64,000 nt of DNA from an uncultured Magnetospirillum sp. GTDB taxonomy: Bacteria > Pseudomonadota > Alphaproteobacteria > Rhodospirillales > Magnetospirillaceae. The stretch covers positions 1 to 64,000 of the forward strand of contig NZ_CAINTR010000003.1 in the NCBI RefSeq assembly GCF_903853455.1. Reading direction: 5' to 3'. The notes below the pieces were generated by a model. The model ran no database searches. It had not been told where the DNA came from and saw only the letters and a program-made list of their open reading frames with translations. This document shows, in pieces, positions 41,899 to 50,747 of the stretch (position 1 is the first letter of the stretch; each line of letters starts with the position of its first letter). The position numbers were made by a program, and so were the translations under genes.

Positions 41899-42216
41899 CT
41901 AACGCCGACGATCCACCCAGGGCGAGCCGCCGCCGAACATGGAGTTGAACGGCGACGGGTTGGAATAGGTGGATTGGGGCGTCGTCGAGAAGCTCCAGCT
42001 GCCGCTGCCCCCTTGCGGGGTGGCGAAGGTGCGGACCCGCTGGTTGCCGTCGTCGGACCGCCCGGCCATGCGCTCGACCGCCTCGTCGGGATCGGTGAAC
42101 ATGGCGCTGCCGTCCGGTTTGGTGGGCGCTGGCCGCTCCGACCACGCCAGCGCCGCCTGGGGCGCCAGGGCGACGGCGATCAACATGGTGAGGGCAATCC
42201 AGGTCGGTCGAAGCAT
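41899..42216 (-). CDS. Small secreted hypothetical protein
   Basis: 105 residues from the ATG at 42216 with GAGAGG six bases upstream. A signal peptide (to about ALA-WS, residue 24) is followed by a polar, Ser/Pro/Gly-rich mature chain with no Cys and no recognised domain. It converges on the PLP enzyme with a 4-bp gap. Function unknown. Confidence 0.6.
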   Translation of the reverse strand: MLRPTWIALTMLIAVALAPQAALAWSERPAPTKPDGSAMFTDPDEAVERMAGRSDDGNQRVRTFATPQGGSGSWSFSTTPQSTYSNPSPFNSMFGGGSPWVDRRR

Positions 42217-42570
42217 GGGAAACCTCTCGCGCGGAAGACCCGCCACTTTAGGCTCGCTTGCCCGGCGAGGGCAAGGATTCCGGATTCGGGGGTGTTTCGC
42301 GCACAAGCCGTGCGGCGCCCGCTGGCCGCCTTCCACCCTGTGTGGGACCGTCTTTTCCGAATCTTCCCGATTTTTCCTTCATAATATTCCCGGTCATCGC
42401 TCCAGAGGATCCTGAAGACTTCCCCGTGAAGCGCCGTGATTCCGTCGGAACTTGCCTAAGACCTTCCGCCAATACGGCGAATATTGGTCTGGTGGCATTG
42501 TTGGCTTGTTTTTGGGGCAGGCGGCGATTGGTCGCCGATGCCCCGGCAGCCTCGAATCCGGGAGAGGAGC
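42217..42570. other. Intergenic region upstream of TonB-dependent receptor
   Basis: No supported gene in 354 bp. An AT-rich run around 42365-42395 contains CATAAT/TAATAT and may be a promoter for the receptor operon (plus strand) or for the small secreted gene (minus strand). A -35 box cannot be assigned with confidence. No riboswitch-like structure was recognised. Confidence 0.35.
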
Positions 42571-44856
42571 ATGCACCGATCCATTCCGCTGGCCGTCGTC
42601 CTGACTATGGCGGGTCTTCCGGTGGCCATGGCGGAGGAGGCGGTGCGACTGCCGGAGATGACGGTGGTAGGGGTGACGCCGCTGCTCGGAACCGGAGTCG
42701 AGCTTGACCGGGTTCCCGGCAATGTGCAGGTGATCGACACGGCCAAGGAGCGGGCCAAGGCGCCCGGCTCGGTGGCGCAGATGCTCGACGGCCGGCTGGG
42801 CTCGGTGTCGGTGGCCGACTACCAGGGCAACCCGTTGCAGCCCAATCTGAGCTTTCGCGGCTTCAACGCCTCGCCGGTGCTGGGCGATCCCCAAGGACTG
42901 GCGGTGTACCAGAACGGCATGCGCCTGAACGAGGCCTTCGGCGACCTGGTTCACTGGGACATGTCGCCCAGCTTCGCCGTGGACAGCATCCAGGTGATCC
43001 CCGGCTCCAACCCGGTATTCGGGCTCAACGCCCAGGGTGGCGCCATCGCGCTTCGCATGAAGGACGGCTTCACCACCCATGGCCGCTCGGTGGACTTGGG
43101 CGGCGGCTCGTTCGGCCGGGCTCGTCTGACGGTGGAGCAGGGCGGCCAGGCCGGCAACCTCGGACTCTATGCCGGCCTGTCGGCCCAGAACGACAACGGC
43201 TGGCGCCAGCATTCGCCATCCAAACTGATCCAGGGCTATGCCGACATCGCCGCGCGCAAGGACAGCGTCGATCTCGGGCTGGGGATCACCCTGGGCGCCT
43301 CCGATCTGAGCGGCCTGGGGACGGTGCCGTCCGACCTGCTCGACAGCCAGCGTTCGGCTGTCTTCACCGCTCCCGACAAGACCCAGAATGCCCTGGTCGC
43401 CGCCAATCTGCGGGGCGCCGTCGAGCTTGGCGCCAATCTGTCGCTGCAGGGCAACGCCTATGTCCGGCGGCTGCGCACCGCCACCCACAACGGCGACCCC
43501 ACCAACCTGACCGATTGCGGCGCCGGTCCCAATGCCGGCACCCTGTGCGACGACAACGGCAACCAGATCCTCAGCCGTGGCGGCGCTCCCATCGCCTCGA
43601 CCAATACTGGGGCCATCAACAATACCACCACCGAAAGTACCAGCATCGGTGCCGGTGTCCAGCTCAGCCGCGATTCCGACCTGTTCGGCCACCGCAACAC
43701 CGCCATCGCCGGCCTGTCCACCGACCAGGGCTGGACCCGGTACGGCACCAATTCCGAGGTCGGAATCGTCGGCGGCGACCGGGTGGTGGCCGGTACCGGG
43801 GCCTACTACGACGGCAACGCCTACAATGTGTCGCTGGACACCCGCAACGCCTATTACGGCGCCTATGTCACCGACACCTTCTCCCTCGCCGACCAACTGC
43901 ATCTGACCCTGGCCGGACGTTACAATCTCGCCTGGATCGATCTCGCCGACCGGCTGGGCAGCGGCCTGGACGGCCATCACTACTACCAGCGCTTCAATCC
44001 CTCTCTGGGCCTGACCTGGCAGATGGCGCCGGGGCTGACCTCCTATGCCAGCTATGGCGAGGCCAACCGTGCTCCCACCGCCGCCGAGCTGTCCTGCGCC
44101 GATGCCATCAATCCCTGCCGGGTGCCCAACGCCTTCCAGTCCGACCCCAGCCTGCGTCAGGTGGTGTCGCGCACCGTCGAGGCCGGCGCCCGGGGCAGGT
44201 CCGCCCTCGACGACGAAGGGGGAAAGCTGGGCTGGTCGGCGGCGGTCTTCGCCACCCGCAACGACGACGACATCATCTTCGTCAATTCCGGCAACGTCTC
44301 GGGCCAGGGCTATTTCACCAATGCCGGCGCGACCCTGCGCAAGGGCGTCGAAGCCAGCCTGGACGCCGCGTTCGGTCCCTGGACCCTGGCGGCGGCCTAT
44401 GCCCTGGTGGACGCCACCTTCGAGTCGCATCTGCAGATCGTCAGCCCCAACAACGTGTCGGCGGTCAACAACGTGATCCAGGTGGATCCCGGCAACCGGA
44501 TGCCGGGAATTCCGCTGCACTCCCTGAAGCTGTCGGCCGACTACGCCATGACCGAGGCGTGGTCGGTGGGGGGCGACGCCCGGCTGGTGTCGGGGCGCTA
44601 TTATCGCGGCGACGAGTCCAACACCATGCGCCAGATTCCGGCCTATGCCGTGTTCGACGCCCGCACCGCCTACACGGTGCGGCCGGGCAGCCAGGCCTAT
44701 CTGCTGGTGCGCAACATCGCCGACAGCAGTTACGCCACCGCCGGCACCCTGGGTGATCCCACCGGCGGTGCCGCTGGCTTCGCCTTCGCCAGCCACCGCT
44801 TCCTCGCGCCCGGGGAGCCCCGCAGCGTCTGGGCCGGGCTGCGGGTGGAGTTCTAA
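42571..44856 (+). CDS. TonB-dependent outer-membrane receptor
   Basis: 761 residues from the ATG at 42571 (GAGAGGAG upstream); a longer in-frame start lacks a signal peptide. Signal MHRSIPLAVVLTMAGLPVAMA, then a plug domain (RVPGNVQVIDTAKERAKAPG, LSFRGFNASPVLGDPQGLAV, IQVIPGSNPVFGLNAQGGAI) and a 22-strand barrel ending in ...VWAGLRVEF with the terminal aromatic. It is followed after 3 nt by a sensor kinase and response regulator, so uptake and signalling are linked. In PQQ/lanthanide gene clusters a receptor of this kind serves lanthanide or metallophore uptake; that role is inferred from context. Confidence 0.88.
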   Translation: MHRSIPLAVVLTMAGLPVAMAEEAVRLPEMTVVGVTPLLGTGVELDRVPGNVQVIDTAKERAKAPGSVAQMLDGRLGSVSVADYQGNPLQPNLSFRGFNASPVLGDPQGLAVYQNGMRLNEAFGDLVHWDMSPSFAVDSIQVIPGSNPVFGLNAQGGAIALRMKDGFTTHGRSVDLGGGSFGRARLTVEQGGQAGNLGLYAGLSAQNDNGWRQHSPSKLIQGYADIAARKDSVDLGLGITLGASDLSGLGTVPSDLLDSQRSAVFTAPDKTQNALVAANLRGAVELGANLSLQGNAYVRRLRTATHNGDPTNLTDCGAGPNAGTLCDDNGNQILSRGGAPIASTNTGAINNTTTESTSIGAGVQLSRDSDLFGHRNTAIAGLSTDQGWTRYGTNSEVGIVGGDRVVAGTGAYYDGNAYNVSLDTRNAYYGAYVTDTFSLADQLHLTLAGRYNLAWIDLADRLGSGLDGHHYYQRFNPSLGLTWQMAPGLTSYASYGEANRAPTAAELSCADAINPCRVPNAFQSDPSLRQVVSRTVEAGARGRSALDDEGGKLGWSAAVFATRNDDDIIFVNSGNVSGQGYFTNAGATLRKGVEASLDAAFGPWTLAAAYALVDATFESHLQIVSPNNVSAVNNVIQVDPGNRMPGIPLHSLKLSADYAMTEAWSVGGDARLVSGRYYRGDESNTMRQIPAYAVFDARTAYTVRPGSQAYLLVRNIADSSYATAGTLGDPTGGAAGFAFASHRFLAPGEPRSVWAGLRVEF

Positions 44857-44859
44857 GCC

Positions 44860-46248
44860 GTGGCGGGGCGGTCGCTGCGGCTGCGGCTGATGGTCATTCC
44901 CGCCGTGATCGTGGCCTTGGCCATCGTCGGGGTGATGGCGGGGCTGACCCGTCAGGCCCGCGAGCGGGTCGCGGCCGAGCGGAACTCCGCCGCCGATCTC
45001 GCCGGACAACTGATCGGCGCCGCCATCGCCACCCTGCCGGCCACCGCCGATCCCGGCCCGGCGCTGGCCGAGCGGATCGGCGGCTTGCCGGAGCTCCGCC
45101 ATGTCCGGCTGTTCGTCCTGCCGCGCCAGGAGGCGGCACTGGACCGCTTTCGCGCCGAGCCCACCGGCCCGGCGGCGGTGCCGGGCTGGTTCGCGGCGCT
45201 GTCGCGGCCGGCGGCGTGGGAGAAATGGTGGCCGGTGGTCGAGGACGGGCGCACCCTGGCCCATGTGGCGGTCATCGGGGATCCCGACGACGAGCTCGCC
45301 GAGCTGTGGGACGAGATGGTGGCCCTGGCCGGGGTGATGGCGGGGCTGCTGGTGTTATTCGTGGCGCTGGTGGCCTGGAGCGTGGGGCGGGCGTCGCGGC
45401 CCGTCGCCATGATCAGCGCCGGGCTGGCGCGGCTGGAGCAGGGCGATTACGACGCCGTGCTGCCACCTTGCGCCATCGCCGAGATCGATCCGGTGCGTCA
45501 TGCGGTCAATCGCCTAGCCACCACCCTGCGGCGGATGAGCGACGACAACCGGCGGCTGATCAAGACGCTGATCACCCTGCAGGAGGCCGAACGCAAGCTG
45601 CTGGCCCACGAACTCCACGACGAACTCGGCCCCACCCTGTTCGCGGTGCGGGCCCAGGCGGCGATGATCGCGCGGCCGGGCGGGGGCGTCTCGCCCGAGG
45701 CCGGCGCCCGCACCATCCTCGGGCTGGCCGACGAGGTGCAGGCGCTCAACCGGCGGATCCTCGACCGGTTGCGGCCCCTGTCGTTGCACGAGTTCGGGCT
45801 GACCGCCGCCATCGGCCAACTGGTGGAGGACTGGCGGGGCCGGCTGCCCGATACGCGCTGGGAGGTCGGCAGCCGGGGATCGGAGCCGTCGCCGGACGAC
45901 GAGGCGGCGCTCGCCCTGTATCGGGTGGTGCAGGAATGCCTGACCAATGCCGGCCGTCATTCCGGGGCGACGGCGGTGACGGTCGAGCTGGCCTTTGGCG
46001 ACTGGGACGACCTTGACGTCGGCGATCTTGAATGGAACGGCGGTCCGGAGGATGCTGTGGCGTATGTGGCGGTGCGCGACGACGGGATCGGGATCGGCGC
46101 GGCGCCCTGCCACGGTTTCGGTTTGCTCGGAATTCGCGAGCGGGTGCGCTGCCTGGGCGGAACCGCGCGGGTGATGACGCCGAGCGGCGGTGGTACCGTG
46201 GTCGAGGCGCTTTTGCCGCTGGGACGGCTGGAGGACGGGACAGGATGA
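44860..46248 (+). CDS. NarX-type sensor histidine kinase (HisKA_3), EraS-like
   Basis: 462 residues from a GTG 3 nt after the receptor stop. Transmembrane helices at about 8-29 and 149-172 flank a short periplasmic domain, followed by HAMP, the HisKA_3 motif ERKLLAHELHDELGPTL, and a HATPase_c domain (VVQECLTNAGRHS, DDGIG, HGFGLLGIRERV). Its stop overlaps the NarL-type regulator by 4 nt. Kinase/regulator pairs of this type (EraSR, PedS2R2) control PQQ-alcohol dehydrogenase genes in pseudomonads; the parallel is by context. Confidence 0.88.
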   Translation: MAGRSLRLRLMVIPAVIVALAIVGVMAGLTRQARERVAAERNSAADLAGQLIGAAIATLPATADPGPALAERIGGLPELRHVRLFVLPRQEAALDRFRAEPTGPAAVPGWFAALSRPAAWEKWWPVVEDGRTLAHVAVIGDPDDELAELWDEMVALAGVMAGLLVLFVALVAWSVGRASRPVAMISAGLARLEQGDYDAVLPPCAIAEIDPVRHAVNRLATTLRRMSDDNRRLIKTLITLQEAERKLLAHELHDELGPTLFAVRAQAAMIARPGGGVSPEAGARTILGLADEVQALNRRILDRLRPLSLHEFGLTAAIGQLVEDWRGRLPDTRWEVGSRGSEPSPDDEAALALYRVVQECLTNAGRHSGATAVTVELAFGDWDDLDVGDLEWNGGPEDAVAYVAVRDDGIGIGAAPCHGFGLLGIRERVRCLGGTARVMTPSGGGTVVEALLPLGRLEDGTG

Positions 46249-46874
46249 CGGTGACGGCGCGGGTGCTGCTGGTGGACGACCACGCCGTGGTACGGGCGGG
46301 GTGCCGCCAGTTGCTGGAGGCCTGGGAGGGCTTCGAGGTGGCCGAGGCCGCCACCGCCGCCGAGGCGCTGCGCCGCGCCGCCGAGATCCGACCCGACCTG
46401 GTGATCCTCGACATCAACCTGCCCGACCGCAGTGGGCTGGAGATCATCGCCGATCTGGCGGCGGCGGTGCCGGGACTGCGGATCCTGATGTTCAGCATGC
46501 ACGGCGACAGCGCCCATGTCGCCCGCGCCATGGAGCGCGGCGCCCACGGCTTCGTCACCAAGAGCGACCCGCCCGAGGTCATCGTCGAGGCCGCCCGCCG
46601 GGTGGTCGCCGGCGAGGTCTATCTCAGCCAGCCGGTGGCCCAGCGCCTTGCCCTGGCCCGGATGGCACCGGTCGAGGACCGCTTGGACCAGCTGACCCGG
46701 CGGGAGCGTGAGGCGCTGCGGCTGCTCGGCCAGGGCAAGACCCTGGCCGAAATCGCCGCCAGCCTGGGGGTCAGCTACAAGACGGTGGCCAACACCCTGT
46801 CGGGGGTCAAACTCAAGCTCGGCCTGTCCAGCTCGGCCGAGCTGATGCGTTTCGCCGTCCAGGAGACGGCGTAG
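46245..46874 (+). CDS. NarL/LuxR-type response regulator, EraR-like
   Basis: 209 residues. The receiver has VDDHAVVRAG, VILDINLPD with the phospho-acceptor Asp, SMHGD and VTKSDPPE (Lys). The C-terminal LuxR helix-turn-helix reads LTRREREALRLLGQGKTLAE ... VSYKTVANTLSGVKLKLG. It overlaps the cognate kinase. It may control the receptors or the downstream oxidation genes. It ends 7 nt from the converging second receptor gene. Confidence 0.9.
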   Translation: MTVTARVLLVDDHAVVRAGCRQLLEAWEGFEVAEAATAAEALRRAAEIRPDLVILDINLPDRSGLEIIADLAAAVPGLRILMFSMHGDSAHVARAMERGAHGFVTKSDPPEVIVEAARRVVAGEVYLSQPVAQRLALARMAPVEDRLDQLTRREREALRLLGQGKTLAEIAASLGVSYKTVANTLSGVKLKLGLSSSAELMRFAVQETA

Positions 46875-46881
46875 CCTCCGG

Positions 46882-48963
46882 CTAGAACTTCACCGTCACT
46901 CCCCCCATCAGGGTGCGCGGCGCGCCGGGGAAATATTGGTCGACGCCGGTGGTGGAGATGGCGGCGCGGTCGGCGTAATTGCGGTCGGCGATGTTCATGA
47001 GCTTGGCGTGCAGGCTGACGGACTCGTCGATCTTGGCGGCGAAGCGCAGGTTGAGCAATTCGTGGCCGCCATAGGAATGGGTGCCGGCGTTGTCGGTGGT
47101 GTAACGGCCCATATGGACCCATTCCAGTTCGGCGCGAGCATCGGGCCAGAAGGTGTAGCCCAGCCGGATATTGGCCTGATTGCGCGGCGCCTCGGGGATC
47201 AGTCCTCCCTTGTGAACCGAAGCGATGACGCCCTGGGTGCCGGCCGAGGTGTCGGTGAAGCTGTAGTCGTAGGTGTGCAGCGCCAGGCTTCCGGCGGCGC
47301 CGACGTCGAAGCCGGCGGGCAGCGGGGCGGAGACGCCCAGCTCGACGCCGCGATGCTCGGTCTGGCCGAAGGGGACGTTGAGGCCGTTGGACGAGCGGTA
47401 GAAGTAGTTCTTTTTCCGCATCCAATAGGTCGCCAGGTCGAAGCTGACGTCGGCGATGGTGCCGCGGGTGCCGATTTCGAGGCTGTTCATGGTCTCGGTC
47501 TTGATCTGTCCCGCGACCTGCTTGTACTGAAGTTCGTAGAGGTCGGTGACCTGGGGGGCGCGGGCGCCGCGCGACAGGTTGACGTAGCTGCTCACCGCCT
47601 TGCTCCATTCCTGCACCACGCCGAACTTGGGGGTGAAGGTGGTGAATTCGTCGGCGCGGTTGGACTCGCGCTGGAACAGGCCGAAGGTGCCGACGCTGGC
47701 GTTGTTGACGTAGGTGTAATAGGTCTGCTCGGCCCTGGCCCCGGCCACCACGCGGGTGTGGTCGAGTACCTGCCACTCGGTGTGGAGATAGGGCGCCAGC
47801 ACCGTCGATGTCACGCCCATGTCGTAATGCAGGCCGGTGATGTAGGTGCTGCTGCCCGAGACCAGGGTCGGCTTGTTCTGCTCCTCGGTGTACCAGCCGT
47901 TGGTGTATTCGGTGTCGAGTCCGGCGATGACGGTGCTGCGCTCGCCGATGCTCTGGTACAGCGCCGCCTGGGTGCCGACGCTGCTGTGGGCGTTCTTCTG
48001 GATCGGCTGCTGCGGAATGAAGTGCATCATGAAGTCCATTTCGGTGTAACGGACATAGGGCGTCACACTGAGCTGGAGCGTGTCGTTCAGGTCGTGCTGC
48101 CAGCGGCTCATGGCCCGCATGGATTCGGCCCGGCGGTAGGCGTCGGGGATCGGGTTGGTCTGGGCGACCTTGCGGCTCTGGTAGGAATTGGTGCCGGTCA
48201 GGTAGGCGCCGACATTCTGGTCCAGCTTCTGGCCGGAGATGGTGGAGGTGACGGTGTCGCCGGCGCCGCTCCACACGTTGCGGCCGACGACTTTCTGTTC
48301 GTCCAGGCTGGTGGTCTGGCGCCAGCCCTGCTCGTGGTTCTCCTCCAGGCTGGCGCGGTAGCCGTCCTTGCCGATGGTGTCGCTGACGGTTCCGGCGGCA
48401 CGGACCAGGCCGTACTGGCCGGCGCTGGCGTCGAGTTCGGCCTCGAACGACTTGGCGGGGGCGCGGGGAATGAAGTTGATCAGGCCGTGCACCGCGTTGG
48501 AGCCGTAAAGCGCGCTGCCGGGACCGCGCACCACCTCGATGGAGCCGGATTGGGAGGCGTTGGCCTCGTAGAGGCCGTTGCCGTTGCCGAAGCCTGCCGC
48601 CCGCAGCGGCACGCCGTCCTCGAGGAACAGGAACGAGCCGGCGCCGGCGCCCCCGTTCAGCACCGGCGAGCGGATGGCGGTCAGGTGCTCCTCGCCGCTG
48701 CCTTGCTGGATGTTGAGGCCGGGCACCCGGTTGATCACTTCGGCGGGCCGTTGCGGCAAGGTGAAGTCGATGGTGTCGGTGCCGATGACCTCGGTGTTGC
48801 CGGCCAGGTCGCGCAGTTGAGTCTGCGAGCGGGTGGCGGTCACCACCACGTTGTCGAGGGCATAGGGCGTCGCCGGCTCGGCCGCCGTCGCCACGCTCCC
48901 CGAAACGGCCAGGACGGCCGCGACCGCCGTCGAACAAACAGACCTGACCACCATCTCGGACAT
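46882..48963 (-). CDS. Second TonB-dependent receptor
   Basis: 693 residues; signal peptide to about ATA-AE, and the first Met or Met4 could be the start. The TonB box region is DNVVVTATRSQ. The plug has GVPLRAAGFGNGNGLYEANA and IEVVRGPGSALYGSNAVHGLI, typical of vitamin B12/siderophore-type receptors. The barrel ends GGVTVKF with the terminal Phe. It lies 78 nt downstream of a tonB gene in the same direction. The substrate is not evident from sequence. Confidence 0.9.
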   Translation of the reverse strand: MSEMVVRSVCSTAVAAVLAVSGSVATAAEPATPYALDNVVVTATRSQTQLRDLAGNTEVIGTDTIDFTLPQRPAEVINRVPGLNIQQGSGEEHLTAIRSPVLNGGAGAGSFLFLEDGVPLRAAGFGNGNGLYEANASQSGSIEVVRGPGSALYGSNAVHGLINFIPRAPAKSFEAELDASAGQYGLVRAAGTVSDTIGKDGYRASLEENHEQGWRQTTSLDEQKVVGRNVWSGAGDTVTSTISGQKLDQNVGAYLTGTNSYQSRKVAQTNPIPDAYRRAESMRAMSRWQHDLNDTLQLSVTPYVRYTEMDFMMHFIPQQPIQKNAHSSVGTQAALYQSIGERSTVIAGLDTEYTNGWYTEEQNKPTLVSGSSTYITGLHYDMGVTSTVLAPYLHTEWQVLDHTRVVAGARAEQTYYTYVNNASVGTFGLFQRESNRADEFTTFTPKFGVVQEWSKAVSSYVNLSRGARAPQVTDLYELQYKQVAGQIKTETMNSLEIGTRGTIADVSFDLATYWMRKKNYFYRSSNGLNVPFGQTEHRGVELGVSAPLPAGFDVGAAGSLALHTYDYSFTDTSAGTQGVIASVHKGGLIPEAPRNQANIRLGYTFWPDARAELEWVHMGRYTTDNAGTHSYGGHELLNLRFAAKIDESVSLHAKLMNIADRNYADRAAISTTGVDQYFPGAPRTLMGGVTVKF

Positions 48964-49041
48964 CCTCGCCTCGGTCTCTTGGGTGCAGTCCCCAAGTAAG
49001 CCGGAACCGTCGGCGGCCTCATATTGTGCTTAGGTCCGAAA

Positions 49042-49767
49042 TCAGCGCAGACGATAGCTGATCGGCAGGGTGAAGACGGCCTCGGCCACGCGCAGGCCGG
49101 AGGGCAGCGGCGGGAAGGGGGCCGCGTCGCGGACCGCCGTCAGCGAGGCCTCGATCAGGCGGGCGGGGGCGTCGTCCACCGGATGGATCTCCACCAGGCG
49201 GCCGTCCGCCGCCAGGGTGAGGCGGATGGTGACGGTTCCCTCCTCGCCGCGCCGGAGCGACAGGGCGGGATAGCGTTTGTACTGTTCCAGGCGGGCGAGC
49301 AACTGGCGGGCATAGCCGGCCATCATCTCGCCGCTGGGAGGCTGGGGATTGGGCGCCACCGTCAGCGGGGCCTGTGTCGCCTCGCTGACGGTGGTGGTCG
49401 GCGCGCCGCTCGTTTCCGTGGGGGGGGCGGGGAGCGGCGGCACCGCTTCGTGGGGGGCGGGGAGCGTGGCGGGGCGCGGCCTGCGTGGCGCCGGGGCGGC
49501 GGGAACGATCCGGGTCGGCGGCTGCGCCATGGCGGGAGGCTCGGGCGTCGGTTCCGGCATCGGTGCGGCGGGGGCGGCCCAGGCCAGGGTCACCTCCACG
49601 ATCCGCGCCGGTTCGGGCTCCGGTTCGTGGCCGGGGGCATGCCAGGCCAGCCCGATCAGAGGCAACAAGATCGCGGCGTGGACCGCCGAGGACAGGAGGA
49701 CGGCCGCCGCTCCCGGCGCGAGGGAGCGCGTCTTCCGGCGGAGCTTCAGCGGCGGCAGGGCGATCAT
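49042..49767 (-). CDS. tonB: TonB-family energy transducer
   Basis: 241 residues: a cytoplasmic N-terminus (LKLRRKTR), one transmembrane helix (about 19-42), a Pro/Ala/Glu-rich periplasmic spacer (about 45-145), and the TonB C-terminal domain (YARQLLARLEQYKRYPALSL, GTVTIRLTLAADGRL). No exbB or exbD is adjacent, so it must use ExbBD encoded elsewhere. It is dedicated, by position, to the receptor gene 78 nt downstream. Confidence 0.88.
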   Translation of the reverse strand: MIALPPLKLRRKTRSLAPGAAAVLLSSAVHAAILLPLIGLAWHAPGHEPEPEPARIVEVTLAWAAPAAPMPEPTPEPPAMAQPPTRIVPAAPAPRRPRPATLPAPHEAVPPLPAPPTETSGAPTTTVSEATQAPLTVAPNPQPPSGEMMAGYARQLLARLEQYKRYPALSLRRGEEGTVTIRLTLAADGRLVEIHPVDDAPARLIEASLTAVRDAAPFPPLPSGLRVAEAVFTLPISYRLR

Positions 49768-49944
49768 CCTGCCATGCTGCGCCTATCTTCCGGCCGGGAA
49801 AATTCGACCAAGGTCCAAGGCCTGGAATCGCCGCCGGGACAAGACCTATTGCCAATTGGCGGTGGAGGCCGGTCTCCTATAATCGACGCTGCAAGGGGAG
49901 GAGGTTCCGCCGCCCCTGTCATTCCGAGAGGCGAAGGGGGCCGC

Positions 49945-50598
49945 ATGCTGGTCGTGGTTGCCGACTGTCATCCCTTGTTCCGCGAGGTCCTTCGCGGCCT
50001 CGTCGACGAGATCCTGCCGGGCGCCTGCTGCCTGGAGGCGGCGACGGTGGTCGACGTCCTCGACCTGCTGGCTGCCGGCAACGGCGTCGGCTTGCTGCTG
50101 GTCGACCAGTCGCTGCCCGACGCCGACGGCCTGGCCGGCCTGGTCCGCCTCGCCATTTCGGCGCCCGATCTGCCGATCATCCTGTTTTCGCCCATGGACA
50201 GCCCGGTCGTACGCTTCCACGCCCTGGTCTGCGGCGCCGCCGGTTTCGTGTCGAAATCCCTGACCCGGCCGGAGATGGTGGCGATCATCGCCGGGGTGAT
50301 CGGCAAAGGCGCCGCGCCTCTCGACATCCGGCACCGCTCCCGCGCCGAGCCGGCCGAGCGCGTCGACATTCTGACGCTACGCGAACGGATGGTGTTGGAA
50401 GCGCTGGTCCGCGGCTGTTCCAACAAGCAGATCGCCTACGAATTGCAGGTGTCCGACACCACGGTCAAGGTTCACGTTTCGTCGGTGTTGCGCAAGCTCC
50501 GGGTGCATTCGCGCACGCAGGTGGTGATCAAGACCAAGCGCATCAACGAGGGTATCACTCCGCCGAGCCCTCGAACTGATCTTTCAGTTCGAGGGTAG
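49945..50598 (+). CDS. LuxR-type response regulator (ErbR/AgmR-like)
   Basis: 217 residues from an ATG preceded by GAAGGGGG. The receiver has VVADCHPLFREVL and LLLVDQSLPDADG with the acceptor Asp, and AAGFVSKSLTRPEM. The HTH region is LTLRERMVLEALVRGCSNKQ ... VSDTTVKVHVSSVLRKLRV. No kinase is adjacent in the same direction; the hybrid kinase 150 bp away converges on it. In Pseudomonas an orphan LuxR regulator (AgmR/ErbR) near the ErcS' kinase controls ethanol-oxidation genes, and this arrangement resembles that. A strong hairpin overlaps its 3' end. Confidence 0.85.
   Translation: MLVVVADCHPLFREVLRGLVDEILPGACCLEAATVVDVLDLLAAGNGVGLLLVDQSLPDADGLAGLVRLAISAPDLPIILFSPMDSPVVRFHALVCGAAGFVSKSLTRPEMVAIIAGVIGKGAAPLDIRHRSRAEPAERVDILTLRERMVLEALVRGCSNKQIAYELQVSDTTVKVHVSSVLRKLRVHSRTQVVIKTKRINEGITPPSPRTDLSVRG
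50568..50595. terminator. Perfect hairpin overlapping the 3' end of the LuxR regulator gene
   Basis: CCCTCGAACTGA (50568-50579), loop TCTT, TCAGTTCGAGGG (50584-50595): a perfect 12-bp stem that includes the last coding codons and ends immediately before the TAG stop. There is no T-tract, so it is better called a termination- or stability-type hairpin. It lies between convergent genes and could serve both strands. Confidence 0.55.
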
Positions 50599-50747
50599 GA
50601 CGGCAAGGGCGAAGCCCGCCACGGCCCCCGCCGGCTTCGCCGGCAATTACATGATTGCACGCCTGCGCGTGCGTGCCGTGTAAGCCAAGCGCCAGCGCCC
50701 GGCGCCTGAGGGCCAACGAGACGAGCCACGACAGGGGCTCGTCGGTA

